From the NCBI GenBank assembly GCA_934168305.1, contig CAKPNF010000014.1, positions 1 through 35,072 of the forward strand: a stretch of 35,072 nucleotides of DNA, read 5' to 3'. A model generated the notes under the pieces. That model did no database searches. It had not been told where the DNA came from and saw only the letters and a list, made by a program, of their open reading frames with translations. Source of the DNA: an uncultured Clostridia bacterium (GTDB lineage: Bacteria > Bacillota > Clostridia > TANB77 > CAG-508). Below, piece by piece: positions 15,546 through 24,452 of the stretch. Made by a program: the position numbers and the translations under genes. The first letter of the stretch is position 1; every line of letters starts with the position of its first letter.

Positions 15546-17335
15546 TTTTTTCTCCTTCTATTAATTGTTTTTCCATATCTGATGATTGAATTTTTGTTAA
15601 AATATGATCATCTCCAACAAACATTAAACACTCTCCTCTTTTTAATGATTTAATTTCTACTTTTTCTTTTTCTGATAAATTTGCAAATTCTCCTAATATT
15701 TTTATATTTTCTTCTTCCAATGCAAAAAATGTTTTTATACTTGAATTATTTAATATACTTTTTCCATATGTTCCATTATCTAAACTAAATATATCAGATA
15801 TATCTTGTGTAATTGCAACACTACTTCCACCATACTTTCTAATTGTTTTAAATATTTTATATATAAAACTTGCAACATTTTTATTTGAAGTTACACCGAA
15901 TTAATCTCCAAATTTCATCTAAATATATTGCTTTTTTCTCTTCTCTATTTTCTTTTATTTTATCCCAAAAAATATCTGTAAATAAATACATTCCATATTT
16001 TAAATTTTCTTCTCCTAAATCATATATATCTGCAATAATTAATTCATTATTTAATTTTATATTTGTATAATTATTAAAAAATTTCATTGACCCTTGTACA
16101 AATGGAATTAATTTTATTTTAAATTTTTTTGTTCTTTTATCTTGTCCTAAAATATTAAATAAATCTTCTAATATTGGCATTTGTTTTTCATTTTTAAATT
16201 TTTTATTTTTGTTAAATAAGCTCTTATCATCAAAAGTTATATTTTTAATTTTATAAACCTCTATTATTTTTTCTTCTAGTAATGCCTTTTCTTCTTCATC
16301 CATTTCTCCAAATATTAAATTAAAAAATCCTATTAATTTACTTATTTTAGTTGCTAAATATCCATTTTCTCCTTCTTCAATGCTCTCTTTTCTAATGTCT
16401 AAAATATTTATATATGTATTTGAAGTTGGACCCAATTTTATTTGAATGCCTTTTAGTTTTTCACATATTTTATTATATTCTCTATCTGGGTCAATAATAT
16501 ATTGTTTTATTCCTAACAATTTATATCTTAATATTAATAATTTTGTATAAAAAGATTTTCCTGCTCCACTTGTTCCAAAAATACAAATATTTGCATTTTT
16601 ATATTTTTCAGTATTATATCTATCTATAAATACTAATGAATTATTATAAATATTTGTACCTATAAATATTCCGTCTTTATCAAATATACTTGAAGATATA
16701 AATGGATAAGTTGATAAAAGTCCTGTTGTGAGAATATTTCTTTTTGTAGCTTCTTTTATTATTTCTCTATTTTCCATTATAGGTAATGTTGCTAAAAAAC
16801 ATTCTTCTTGTCGAAAATTTGCTCTTCTGGTTTGCATACCTTTGCTCTGTGCTATACCTTCTATTTTATTTAAATTATATTCTAAGTCTTTTATCTCTTC
16901 TGAATATAAAATTATGTAAATATATAAATAATATAAATCTTCATTATTTACTTGCATTTCTTTTCTAATATATCTTGCATCATTATATGTATATGATGCT
17001 ATTTCTATATCTTGTCTATTCTGATTTGATTCTTTTAATTCTACTCCAACATTTCCAATATGATATGTTAAATCCTTTATTGTTTTATAACTATCTTGTT
17101 TTTCATAAAAAATTGAAATATTCATATTTATATTAGTTTCTATTAAATTTTTTAATAATAAATCTGTTTGTTCTCTATAATAATTTACTACTAACAATGA
17201 CGAATAATAAAGGTTATCAATTTCTAAATATCTTGGATTTTGCATATTAATATATGATGGTGAAATTAAATCTTTTTTTGAAATTATTCCTGAAAAAAAA
17301 TTATTTATTTTTGATTTTTTTATATTTTTTATTAT
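15517..17335 (-). CDS. VirB4-type T4SS ATPase, ATA start and +1 frameshift at CGG
   Basis: About 605 residues once joined. The N-terminal DLISPSYINMQNPRYLEIDN matches the VirB4/TrsE entry motif and lies upstream of the first ATG (17245), so translation must begin earlier. AAGGAGG at 17343-17349 is followed after 7 nt by ATA at 17335, and no ATG, GTG or TTG is in frame there. Walker A is FGTSGAGKSF (about residue 257) and Walker B AIYLDEIW. Just after it the zero frame reads ATT CGG TGT AAC TTC AAA TAA. Skipping the C (15898) gives LIGVTSNK and continues through AITQDISD to GECLMFVGDDHILTKIQS, the normal C-terminus. It powers the channel in VirB-type systems. The 3' end overlaps the CpaE-like gene. 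Confidence 0.85.
15896..15898 (-). other. CGG +1 frameshift site in virB4
   Basis: Minus-strand context ATT CGG TGT AAC. Removing the C gives ATT GGT GTA ACT and rejoins the two parts of VirB4 after Walker B. Confidence 0.75.
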
Positions 17336-17380
17336 AAATATTCCTCCTTTTCCACATTTGATTTATTTTTTATAATTTAT

Positions 17381-17530
17381 TTTCCACATTTTATTAACTG
17401 TTTTTTTTTTTTTTTTCTAATTTTTTTCTAATTTATTCTTATTTTACATTTTTAATTAATTTTATTTTTTATAATTAAATTTATATTATTTAAAAATAAA
17501 ATCTCTTTATTTTAGATTTATAATGATTTA
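17381..17530. repeat. DnaA-box-like intergenic repeat, copy 1
   Basis: Starts TTTCCACATTTTATTAACTG, then T-rich CTAATTTTT units, then AATTAATTTTATTTTTTATA and a TAAAATCTCTTTATTTT tail. It belongs to a family with copies near 18232, 18463, 22332 and 22672. It lies between the traC-like gene and virB4. Confidence 0.7.
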
Positions 17531-17532
17531 AT

Positions 17533-18090
17533 TTATTTTATTAAAAAATTTCTTGTATTTAATAATGAATAAAATATATTAATAATATTATTTTTATTAT
17601 TTATTTCTATAACATCATTACCACATCGTGATAAACATTCTTTTATTTTAAAATATTTTTCTTTTAAATCATTTTCGATAATTTCTATTGAACTTAAATT
17701 TTCTAATTTTTCATTAGATATTATTAGATAAAAATCTTTTGTTGCTGAATTTTTTGAAGAATTTAATTTTTGAATAAATTTAATATAATTTTCAGATATT
17801 TCTTTTAAATATTTATTTTCTTCTTTTTGAATATTATTTTGAATATTTAAAATATGTTGACTCAAATCTTGTTTGTTACTTTGAATTAATATTTGAATAT
17901 CAAAGTTACATGTTTTTAATAGAATTTTGTATGAATTTAAAATAGTCTTTTTTTCTAAATCAGATTTCAGATTATAATTTATTGGAATTATTTTTAATAT
18001 TTTTATGTATTTACTCTTATTTATTTTTATAATTCCACTTTCTTTTATTTCTTCTATTGGAATCCACTGTTGTACCGTCAATTTTTTAAT
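17533..18090 (-). CDS. TraC-like/VirB4-N-terminal-type protein, ATT start
   Basis: 185 residues from ATT 18090. WIPIEEIKESGIIKINKSKYIKILKIIPINYNLKS resembles the small TraC-like proteins that sit before virB4 in Gram-positive T4SS loci and correspond to a VirB4 N-terminal barrel. A helical region and YLIISNEKLENL follow. A longer frame could start at ATG 18129, but that ATG overlaps the -10 box, and the perfect AAGGAGGTGA (18096-18105) would then lie inside the coding region. ATT lies 8 nt after AAGGAGG, and there is no in-frame ATG, GTG or TTG at a usable distance. First gene of the minus-strand secretion operon, ahead of virB4. Role inferred from context. Confidence 0.65.
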   Translation of the reverse strand: MKKLTVQQWIPIEEIKESGIIKINKSKYIKILKIIPINYNLKSDLEKKTILNSYKILLKTCNFDIQILIQSNKQDLSQHILNIQNNIQKEENKYLKEISENYIKFIQKLNSSKNSATKDFYLIISNEKLENLSSIEIIENDLKEKYFKIKECLSRCGNDVIEINNKNNIINIFYSLLNTRNFLIK

Positions 18091-18116
18091 CTTATTCACC
18101 TCCTTTTTGTTTTTAT

Positions 18117-18145
18117 ATTTTACATTCATTTTTACTATTTGTCAA
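18117..18145 (-). promoter_or_regulatory. Promoter of the traC-virB4-cpaE-like operon
   Basis: On the minus strand a perfect TTGACA (18140-18145), 17-nt spacer, and TAAAAT (18117-18122). Transcription would begin near 18110, about 20 nt before the ATT start, which excludes ATG 18129 as the start. Confidence 0.75.
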
Positions 18146-18221
18146 TAAAAACTTTTTGACACAATTCGACATTTATTTTATTTTATATTTTTTATATTAT
18201 ATTTTATTTTATATTTTTTAT

Positions 18222-18690
18222 ATATTTTTTTAAGATTTTCCACATTAATATTTTTTTTAAATATTATTATCCACATATTATTAACTCTTTTTTTCTAATT
18301 TTTTTGATTTTTTTCTAATTTTTTATTATTTTATTTTTTAATTAAATTTATATTATTATAATTAAATTATATTATTAATAAATAAAATTACTTTATTTTT
18401 GATTTTAATGAATTTTAATTTTTAATTATTTAAAAATTTTTTTTATTTTTATATATTTTTTTAAGATTTTCCACATTAATATTTTTTTTAAATATTATTA
18501 TCCACATATTATTAACTCTTTTTTTCTAATTTTTTTGATTTTTTTCTAATTTTTTATTATTTTATTTTTTAATTAAATTTATATTATTATAATTAAATTA
18601 TATTATTAATAAATAAAATTACTTTATTTTTAATTTTAATAAATTTTAATTTTTAATTATCTAAAAAAATTTTTTATTTTTGTATATTTT
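18222..18690. repeat. Tandem pair of 231-bp DnaA-box-containing repeats (copies 2 and 3)
   Basis: Two nearly identical units, phased by AAGATTTTCCACATTAATAT at 18232 and 18463. Each holds TTTTCCACA, then a perfect DnaA box in TATTATCCACATATTATTAAC, then TTTTTTTCTAATTTTTTTGA. They share the core of copies 1, 4 and 5. They sit upstream of the traC-like promoter. Confidence 0.85.
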
Positions 18691-19112
18691 TTTAAAATTT
18701 GAACATAATAAAAATATAAGGTTGATAATAGTTGAGCAAAGAGTATTAATGGATTTATATTTTGGGTTTATTAATATTCGAACAAAGATGTATAATAGTG
18801 TATAAAATATATTATTATATGTCGGCGATAAGAGTATATTATGTGTGTGTAGGCTATATTTTTAAATTTATTTCTATTTATATATGGTCAAAATATATGT
18901 AATATATTCGAGCTAAGATTATTCTTTTATCTAGTATTTTAAAGTGGTTGTTATTAGTCCCTCGATTCGGATGAATACAGTTACTTGTGGTGGATTAATA
19001 GTCGAGCGACTGATTAATATATGTGGTATCGAGCTTATTTATATAGCAATATATATTAGGTTTTAATATTAGATATATTAGTTTTAGCTAAAATTATTAT
19101 TGGCTTTATAGA
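18691..19112. other. Non-coding segment with repeated TCGAGC-like motifs
   Basis: About 420 nt, less AT-rich than its surroundings, with no open frame of note. A loose motif recurs: GTTGAGCAAAGA (about 18731), TTCGAACAAAGA (about 18776), TTCGAGCTAAGA (about 18907), GTCGAGCGAC (about 19010) and ATCGAGC (about 19028). It ends at a strong terminator and may be a plus-strand non-coding RNA or a protein-binding array. No known RNA family is recognised. Confidence 0.45.
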
Positions 19113-19156
19113 TTAATGGCAGGTTATTTTTTATAACCTGCCATTAAATTTTTTAT
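19113..19156. terminator. Strong hairpin terminator between the non-coding segment and gyrB
   Basis: TTAATGGCAGGTTAT (19113-19127) pairs perfectly with ATAACCTGCCATTAA (19133-19147) around a 5-nt loop. On the plus strand AATTTTTTATTTTT follows; on the minus strand the T-run after the stem is poor. It therefore best suits a plus-strand transcript, though it may also end gyrB mRNA. Confidence 0.7.
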
Positions 19157-19198
19157 TTTTTATAAAACTAATTTTTTTATTCGTCTCTAAAATATTTT

Positions 19199-21130
19199 TT
19201 ATATATCAAGATTTTTTACATATTTAGCATTTTGTTGTATAAAATCTCTTCTTGGTTCCACTTCATCACCCATCAATAATGTAAATGTTTCATCAGCTTG
19301 TATTGCATCATCCATTGTAACTTTTACAAGAATTCTTGTTTCAGGATTCATTGTTGTTTCCCATAATTGTTCTGGGTTCATTTCTCCTAAACCTTTGTAT
19401 CTTTGTAGTCCTAATTGGTCTCTTGAAATTCCTTTTTCTTCTAATTCTTTATATGCTTTATCTAGGTCTTCATCTGTATAGCAATATATATCTTCCATAC
19501 CCTTTTTAGATAATTTATATAATGGTGGTTGTGCTAAATATACATTTCCATTTTCTATTAATGGTCTCATATATCTAAAGAAGAATGTTAATAATAATGT
19601 TCTAATGTGTGCTCCATCAACATCGGCATCTGCCATTATTATTACTTTTCCATATCTTATTTTTGTAATGTCAAAGTCTGGACCTATTCCTGCTCCGACT
19701 GCTAAAATAACTGGATTTAATTTGTCATTTCCATATATTTTATCTGCTCTTGCTTTTTCTACATTTAACATTTTTCCCCAAAGTGGTAATATTGCTTGGA
19801 ATTTTCTGTCTCTTCCTTGTTTTGCACTTCCTCCAGCAGAGTCACCTTCGACTATGTATACTTCACATTCTTCTGGATTTTTACTACTACAATCTGCTAA
19901 TTTTCCTGGTAATGTTGATGTTTCCATTGAATTTTTCTTTCTAACTAATTCCCTAGCTTTTCTTGCAGCTTCTCTTGCTCTTGATGCACTTACACATTTT
20001 TCTAATATTGCTTTTGCTATATTTGGATTTTCTTCTAAAAATGTAGCTAATGCTTCATTTACCATACTTTGAACTACACCTGTTACTTCACTGTTTCCTA
20101 ATTTTGTTTTAGTTTGTCCTTCAAATTGTGGTTCTTTTACTTTAACAGATACTACTGCTGTAATTCCTTCTCTTATATCTTCACCTTGTAGATTATTGTC
20201 TTTTTCTTTTATTATATTATGACTTCTTGCATAATCATTAAATACTTTTGTTAAAGCTCTTTTAAATCCTTCTAAGTGTGTTCCACCTTCTACTGTATTT
20301 ATATTATTTACGAATGTATAAATATTTTCATTGTATGCTGTTGTGTATTGTATTGCAATTTCTACTGGTACTTCACCAGTTTTTTCTATATAAATTGGTG
20401 TTGGATGTATTTTTTCTTTATTTTTATTTAAAAATTCTACAAATGATATTAATCCACCTTCATAACAAAATTCAGCTTTTTTGATGTTTTCTTCATCTCT
20501 TTTATCTTCTAATGTTATTTTTAAACCTTTTGTTAAGAAAGCTATTTCCCTAAGTCTTTTCTCTAAAACTTCATATTCATAATTTAAACTTTCAAATATT
20601 GTATCATCTGCTAAAAATCTTACTAATGTTCCTGTTTTTTTAGATTCTCCTATTTTTTCTAGTTTTTTAACAGTTTTACCTTTTTCAAAACTCATTTGAT
20701 ATAAGCCACCATCTCTTTCAATGGTAACTTCTGTCCATTTAGATAATGCATTTACAACTGAAGCACCAACTCCATGTAGTCCTCCAGAAACTTTGTAACC
20801 ACTATCTCCACCAAATTTTCCACCAGCATGAAGAACTGTATATACAGTTTCCGCAGTAGATATATGTGTTTTTGGATGAATTTCTACTGGTATTCCTCTA
20901 CCATTATCTTGTACTGAAATTATATTCCCTGGTTCAATTACTACATTTATTTCTGTACAATATCCTGCTAATGCTTCATCAACACCATTATCAACTATTT
21001 CATAAACACAATGATGTAAACCTCTTACTGATGTACTTCCTATATACATACCTGGTCTTTTTCTTACGGCTTCTAATCCTTCCAATACTTGTATTTGTTC
21101 TGCTCCATACTTATGATTGTATTTTTCCAT
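19199..21130 (-). CDS. gyrB: DNA gyrase subunit B
   Basis: Complete 643-residue GyrB, the ATPase subunit of gyrase. The GHKL ATP site is at the N-terminus (EIVDNGVDEALAGYC; DNGRGIPV; GGLHGVGASVVNALS). The transducer domain follows, then the TOPRIM domain with YIVEGDSAGGSAKQGRDR (about residue 420), PLWGKMLNVEKA and DADVDGAHIRTL. The C-terminal QRYKGLGEMNPEQLWETTM ends the protein, with no Gram-negative-type insert. ATG 21130 has AAGGAGG. It follows recF by about 50 nt, in the usual dnaA-dnaN-recF-gyrB order. gyrA is displaced by the island to the left. Confidence 0.97.
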   Translation of the reverse strand: MEKYNHKYGAEQIQVLEGLEAVRKRPGMYIGSTSVRGLHHCVYEIVDNGVDEALAGYCTEINVVIEPGNIISVQDNGRGIPVEIHPKTHISTAETVYTVLHAGGKFGGDSGYKVSGGLHGVGASVVNALSKWTEVTIERDGGLYQMSFEKGKTVKKLEKIGESKKTGTLVRFLADDTIFESLNYEYEVLEKRLREIAFLTKGLKITLEDKRDEENIKKAEFCYEGGLISFVEFLNKNKEKIHPTPIYIEKTGEVPVEIAIQYTTAYNENIYTFVNNINTVEGGTHLEGFKRALTKVFNDYARSHNIIKEKDNNLQGEDIREGITAVVSVKVKEPQFEGQTKTKLGNSEVTGVVQSMVNEALATFLEENPNIAKAILEKCVSASRAREAARKARELVRKKNSMETSTLPGKLADCSSKNPEECEVYIVEGDSAGGSAKQGRDRKFQAILPLWGKMLNVEKARADKIYGNDKLNPVILAVGAGIGPDFDITKIRYGKVIIMADADVDGAHIRTLLLTFFFRYMRPLIENGNVYLAQPPLYKLSKKGMEDIYCYTDEDLDKAYKELEEKGISRDQLGLQRYKGLGEMNPEQLWETTMNPETRILVKVTMDDAIQADETFTLLMGDEVEPRRDFIQQNAKYVKNLDI

Positions 21131-21180
21131 TTGTCTTCCTCCTTATTATTTAATAACTATTTTTATTTTAATAATTATTT

Positions 21181-22248
21181 TTACTTTATAACTTTTCCAT
21201 TAGACACATTATATTCCAAATATTTTAAATTTTCAATATCTAATTTTTCAGTTCCAGTAATTATTACTTGAGTATCTTCAATATTTTCTAAAAAATTCTT
21301 CCTTCTATTTTTATCTAATTCTGACATAAAATCATCTAATAATAATATTGGGTATTCACCTATTTCATCGTATATAACTTGAAGTTCTGCTAATTTTAAA
21401 GAAAGCATTGCTGTTCTATTTTGTCCCTGGGAACCATATATATTTATTTCTTTCTTATTTATATATATCATAAAATCATCTCTATGTATACCCTTTGTTG
21501 TAAATCCTTTTATAATATCTAATTTTCTTCTTTCTTTTAATAAATTTAAATATTCTTCTTTATGTTTACATTCTGTTATATATTCTAATTCGATTTCTTC
21601 TTTTCCATTTGTTATTTTATTATGAATTATTTTTATTTTTTCAATTATTTTATTTATAAATTCTTTTCTATATTCGTAAATTTTTATAGCATATTCAGCT
21701 AATTTTTCATCCCAAATTTCTAATAATTTTTCATCTTTATTTTCTTCTTTTATTTGTTTTAAATATTTATTTCTTTGATCAATTGTTTTTAAATATAAAT
21801 TTAATATATGCATGTAATTAGGTCTTAATTGACTAATCATTATATTCAAAAATTTTCTTCTATTTTCTGGACCACCTTTTAAAATATTTATATCATCTGG
21901 TGTAAAAATTACTATATTTAGATTTCCTAATAATTCACTTAATTTTTTTATTTTTATTCCATTTAAATAAATATTTTTTTTATTTCCTAATTCAATTTTT
22001 ATTTTTCCATCTCTATCTGATTTTTCATATTCTATTTCTATAATAGCATTTTGTTCATTTAACTTTATCATTTCAATATCTTTTTTTGCTCTAAAAGATT
22101 TTCCTAAACTGCATAAAAAAATTGCTTCTATTATATTAGTTTTTCCTTGTGCATTTTCTCCATAAAAAATATTTATATTTTTATCAAAATTAATTTCTTC
22201 TTTTTTATAATTTCTGAAATTATTTATTTTTATTTTTTTTATCCACAT
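21181..22248 (-). CDS. recF: RecF recombination mediator
   Basis: 355 residues. RecF is an SMC-like ATPase that helps load RecA at gaps. Walker A is FYGENAQGKTNIIEAI (about 30-45), the signature region is INIYGSQGQNRTAML, and Walker B is ILLLDDFMSELD; IHRDDFMIYI is also characteristic. I chose ATG 22248 (MWIKKIKINNFRNY), 7 nt after GGAG; the frame is open back to a TTG at 22260. It lies between dnaN and gyrB as in other Firmicutes but is separated from dnaN by a repeat-rich 750-nt gap. Confidence 0.95.
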   Translation of the reverse strand: MWIKKIKINNFRNYKKEEINFDKNINIFYGENAQGKTNIIEAIFLCSLGKSFRAKKDIEMIKLNEQNAIIEIEYEKSDRDGKIKIELGNKKNIYLNGIKIKKLSELLGNLNIVIFTPDDINILKGGPENRRKFLNIMISQLRPNYMHILNLYLKTIDQRNKYLKQIKEENKDEKLLEIWDEKLAEYAIKIYEYRKEFINKIIEKIKIIHNKITNGKEEIELEYITECKHKEEYLNLLKERRKLDIIKGFTTKGIHRDDFMIYINKKEINIYGSQGQNRTAMLSLKLAELQVIYDEIGEYPILLLDDFMSELDKNRRKNFLENIEDTQVIITGTEKLDIENLKYLEYNVSNGKVIK

Positions 22249-22331
22249 TTTTTTCTCCAATTTTTTTATTTTTTATTAAATTAAAAAATATTTGCTTATT
22301 ATTTTCTTATATTTTAAATATTTGAATTTAG

Positions 22332-22510
22332 TTTTCCACATTTTATTAACTATTTTTTTCTATTTTATTCTTTTTTTATCTAATTTTATCTAATTTTTTC
22401 TATTTTTTATTATTTTCAATTTTAATATAATTTATTTTTTATAATTAAATTATATTAATAAAATTTAAAATTCCTTTATTTTCGATTTTCATTTGTCATT
22501 TTTTTATTAT
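22332..22510. repeat. DnaA-box-like intergenic repeat, copy 4
   Basis: Begins TTTTCCACATTTTATTAACT and ends near CGATTTTCATTTGTCATT. Offset 340 bp from copy 5, with which it shares most of its length. The 22261-22331 and 22511-22671 stretches around it hold only AT-rich DNA. Confidence 0.75.
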
Positions 22511-22671
22511 TTTTATATTTTTTTATAATTTTATTTATTTATTTTTGTTTTATTATTAATTTTTTATATTTTCATTTTAATATTCTCTTTTTTTATTATA
22601 TTATTTTATTTTTTCTTTATAAAATATATTTCTTTAAACTTTTTTATTAATATCATAAAAATTTAAAATAT

Positions 22672-22850
22672 TTTTCCACATTTTATTAACTATTTTTTTC
22701 TATTTTATTCTTTTTTTATCTATTTTTTTCTAATTTTTTCTATTTTTTATTATTTTCAATTTTAATTAATTTTATTTTTTATAATAAAATTATATTTAAA
22801 AAATTTTTTTATTGCCTTATTATCGATTTTCATTCGTCATTTTTTATTTT
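22672..22850. repeat. DnaA-box-like intergenic repeat, copy 5
   Basis: Same TTTTCCACATTTTATTAACT head and CGATTTTCATTCGTCATT tail as copy 4. It lies between recF and dnaN, in the opposite part of the region from the traC/virB4 copies. Confidence 0.75.
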
Positions 22851-22913
22851 TTCTTTTTTTTTCTATTTTATTCTAATTTATTCTAATTTTTTTATATTTA
22901 TTTTTTTATTACT

Positions 22914-22945
22914 TTATCCACAATATTTTAACAAATTGTGGATAT
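22914..22945. promoter_or_regulatory. Inverted pair of DnaA boxes beside dnaN
   Basis: A perfect TTATCCACA (22914-22922) and, inverted, TGTGGATAT (22937-22945). Together they form a TATCCACAAT/ATTGTGGATA hairpin. Confidence 0.7.
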
Positions 22946-22959
22946 CTATAAATAAATTA

Positions 22960-22991
22960 AGAATTTCTAAATATTAATATTTAGAAATTCT
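22960..22991 (-). terminator. 32-bp perfect palindrome after dnaN
   Basis: AGAATTTCTAAATATT is followed directly by its reverse complement, 10 nt past the dnaN stop. Followed by a moderately T-rich stretch on the minus strand, it probably ends dnaN transcription, but a perfect AT palindrome without a loop could also extrude as a cruciform. Confidence 0.55.
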
Positions 22992-23001
22992 ATTTATCTT
23001 A

Positions 23002-24120
23002 TTAGTCTTCTTTAAGTCTAATTGGTAAAATCATATAAACATAGTCTTTATTTTCTGTTGATTTTATCAAACATGGTGATATACTTGACCCAAATTCAAC
23101 ATATATTTCTTCATCATCTATTGATTTTAAACTATCTAAGAAATACTTAGGATTAAATCCTGCTTCTAAATTTTTACCTTCAGTTGAAACAAATAATTCT
23201 TCCTTTGCATCTCCTGTTTGGTTTGTACATGATATAACAACTTTTCCTATGTCAACATTTACTTTTACTGGGTATTTTTTTTCTTTTTCTACAGATGATG
23301 CTGATATTAAACTTATTCTTTCAAAACTATTTTGTAGATTATTTTTATTTACCTTTACTCTTGTTTCCCAATTTTCTGGAATAACACTTTTATAATTTAA
23401 GAATTCTCCATCTAAAACTCTTGTTACAATTTTACAATTATCCATTTCAAATAATGCTTGATTTTTTGAAACTCCTATTTTCACTGTTTCAAAAGAATCT
23501 AATAATATTTTATTTACTTCATTCAATGTTTTTCCTGGTATTACAGCACTAAAGTCATTTGTTTGATTATTTAAATATATACTTCTTAGAGCTAATCTAA
23601 ATCCATCTACTGCTACAATATTTAATTTATTTTGTTTAATTTCAAATAAACATCCTGTAAAAATCGGTCTATTTTCTTCTGTACTTACAGCAAATATTGT
23701 TTTTCTAATCATATTTTTTAATGTATTTTGTTCTACTTCTATAGAATTTTCTACTTCTATTTTTGGAAGTTCTGGGAATTCTTCTGGATTCATTGTTGCT
23801 AATTTGTATAAAGATCCTTCACATTCTATTTCTAATAAATTTTTTTCATTTAAAGTTATGTATATTTCTGTATCTGGCAATTTTCTTATAATTTCACTAA
23901 ACATTATTGCATTTACTACTGTACTTCCTTGTTCTTTAATGTCACATTCCATTATGTATTCTATTCCAATTTCTAAATCATATGTTGTAAGTTTTATTTC
24001 ATTATCATTTGTTTGAATTAATATACCTTCTAATATTGGCATTGTTGTTTTTGAAGCTACACCTTTTACTACGGAATTAATAGCTTTTAATATTTTGTCT
24101 TTGTAACAAACTATTTTCAT
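23002..24120 (-). CDS. dnaN: DNA polymerase III beta subunit (sliding clamp)
   Basis: Complete 372-residue clamp, three repeated domains. The N-terminal part includes LEGILIQTNDNEIKLTTYDLEIGI, the middle IFTGCLFEIKQNKLNIVAVDGFRLA, and the C-terminus ends YVYMILPIRL, the usual last strand. The clamp tethers the polymerase to DNA and recruits repair partners. ATG 24120 has GGGAGG. It is downstream of dnaA on the same strand, with a 330-nt gap containing DnaA boxes. Confidence 0.97.
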   Translation of the reverse strand: MKIVCYKDKILKAINSVVKGVASKTTMPILEGILIQTNDNEIKLTTYDLEIGIEYIMECDIKEQGSTVVNAIMFSEIIRKLPDTEIYITLNEKNLLEIECEGSLYKLATMNPEEFPELPKIEVENSIEVEQNTLKNMIRKTIFAVSTEENRPIFTGCLFEIKQNKLNIVAVDGFRLALRSIYLNNQTNDFSAVIPGKTLNEVNKILLDSFETVKIGVSKNQALFEMDNCKIVTRVLDGEFLNYKSVIPENWETRVKVNKNNLQNSFERISLISASSVEKEKKYPVKVNVDIGKVVISCTNQTGDAKEELFVSTEGKNLEAGFNPKYFLDSLKSIDDEEIYVEFGSSISPCLIKSTENKDYVYMILPIRLKED

Positions 24121-24452
24121 TTTTTGTTCCTCCCTTAATTATATAATAAAATAATAAATATATTTAGTAGTATTAGTATTAGGTCGTGTGGAAACTGTGG
24201 AAAACTATGTTGAAAGTTGATATCCCTAGAAAAATTGGTGTGAATAATTTAGTGGATAAAGTTGAAATTTTTCCACATATAAAAAATTAATATGTGTACA
24301 ATTGGGTTTTACACAGTTTTTAAACATGTTATTCACAATAGGTTGTGGATATCAAATGTATTGCTTCCGTAAGAATAAGTTTAAATTTTTTTCACAAACA
24401 GTTTTTTTTACAAACATAAATTTTAAAATACTACTTTATTGCTTGAAATTTG
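24121..24452. other. dnaA-dnaN intergenic region with DnaA boxes (second oriC part)
   Basis: No gene. It holds TTATTCACA (24329-24337) facing TGTGGATAT (24344-24352), and further box-like TGTGGAAA and TTTTCCACA sequences around 24188-24280. DnaA boxes on both sides of dnaA are the pattern of bipartite Firmicutes origins. Confidence 0.65.

Noticed and set aside
15870..16070. Open frames opposite virB4, gyrA, gyrB, dnaA and other genes
   Set aside because: They are reverse-strand shadows of well-supported genes, hydrophobic because of A/T bias, without ribosome sites or recognisable domains.
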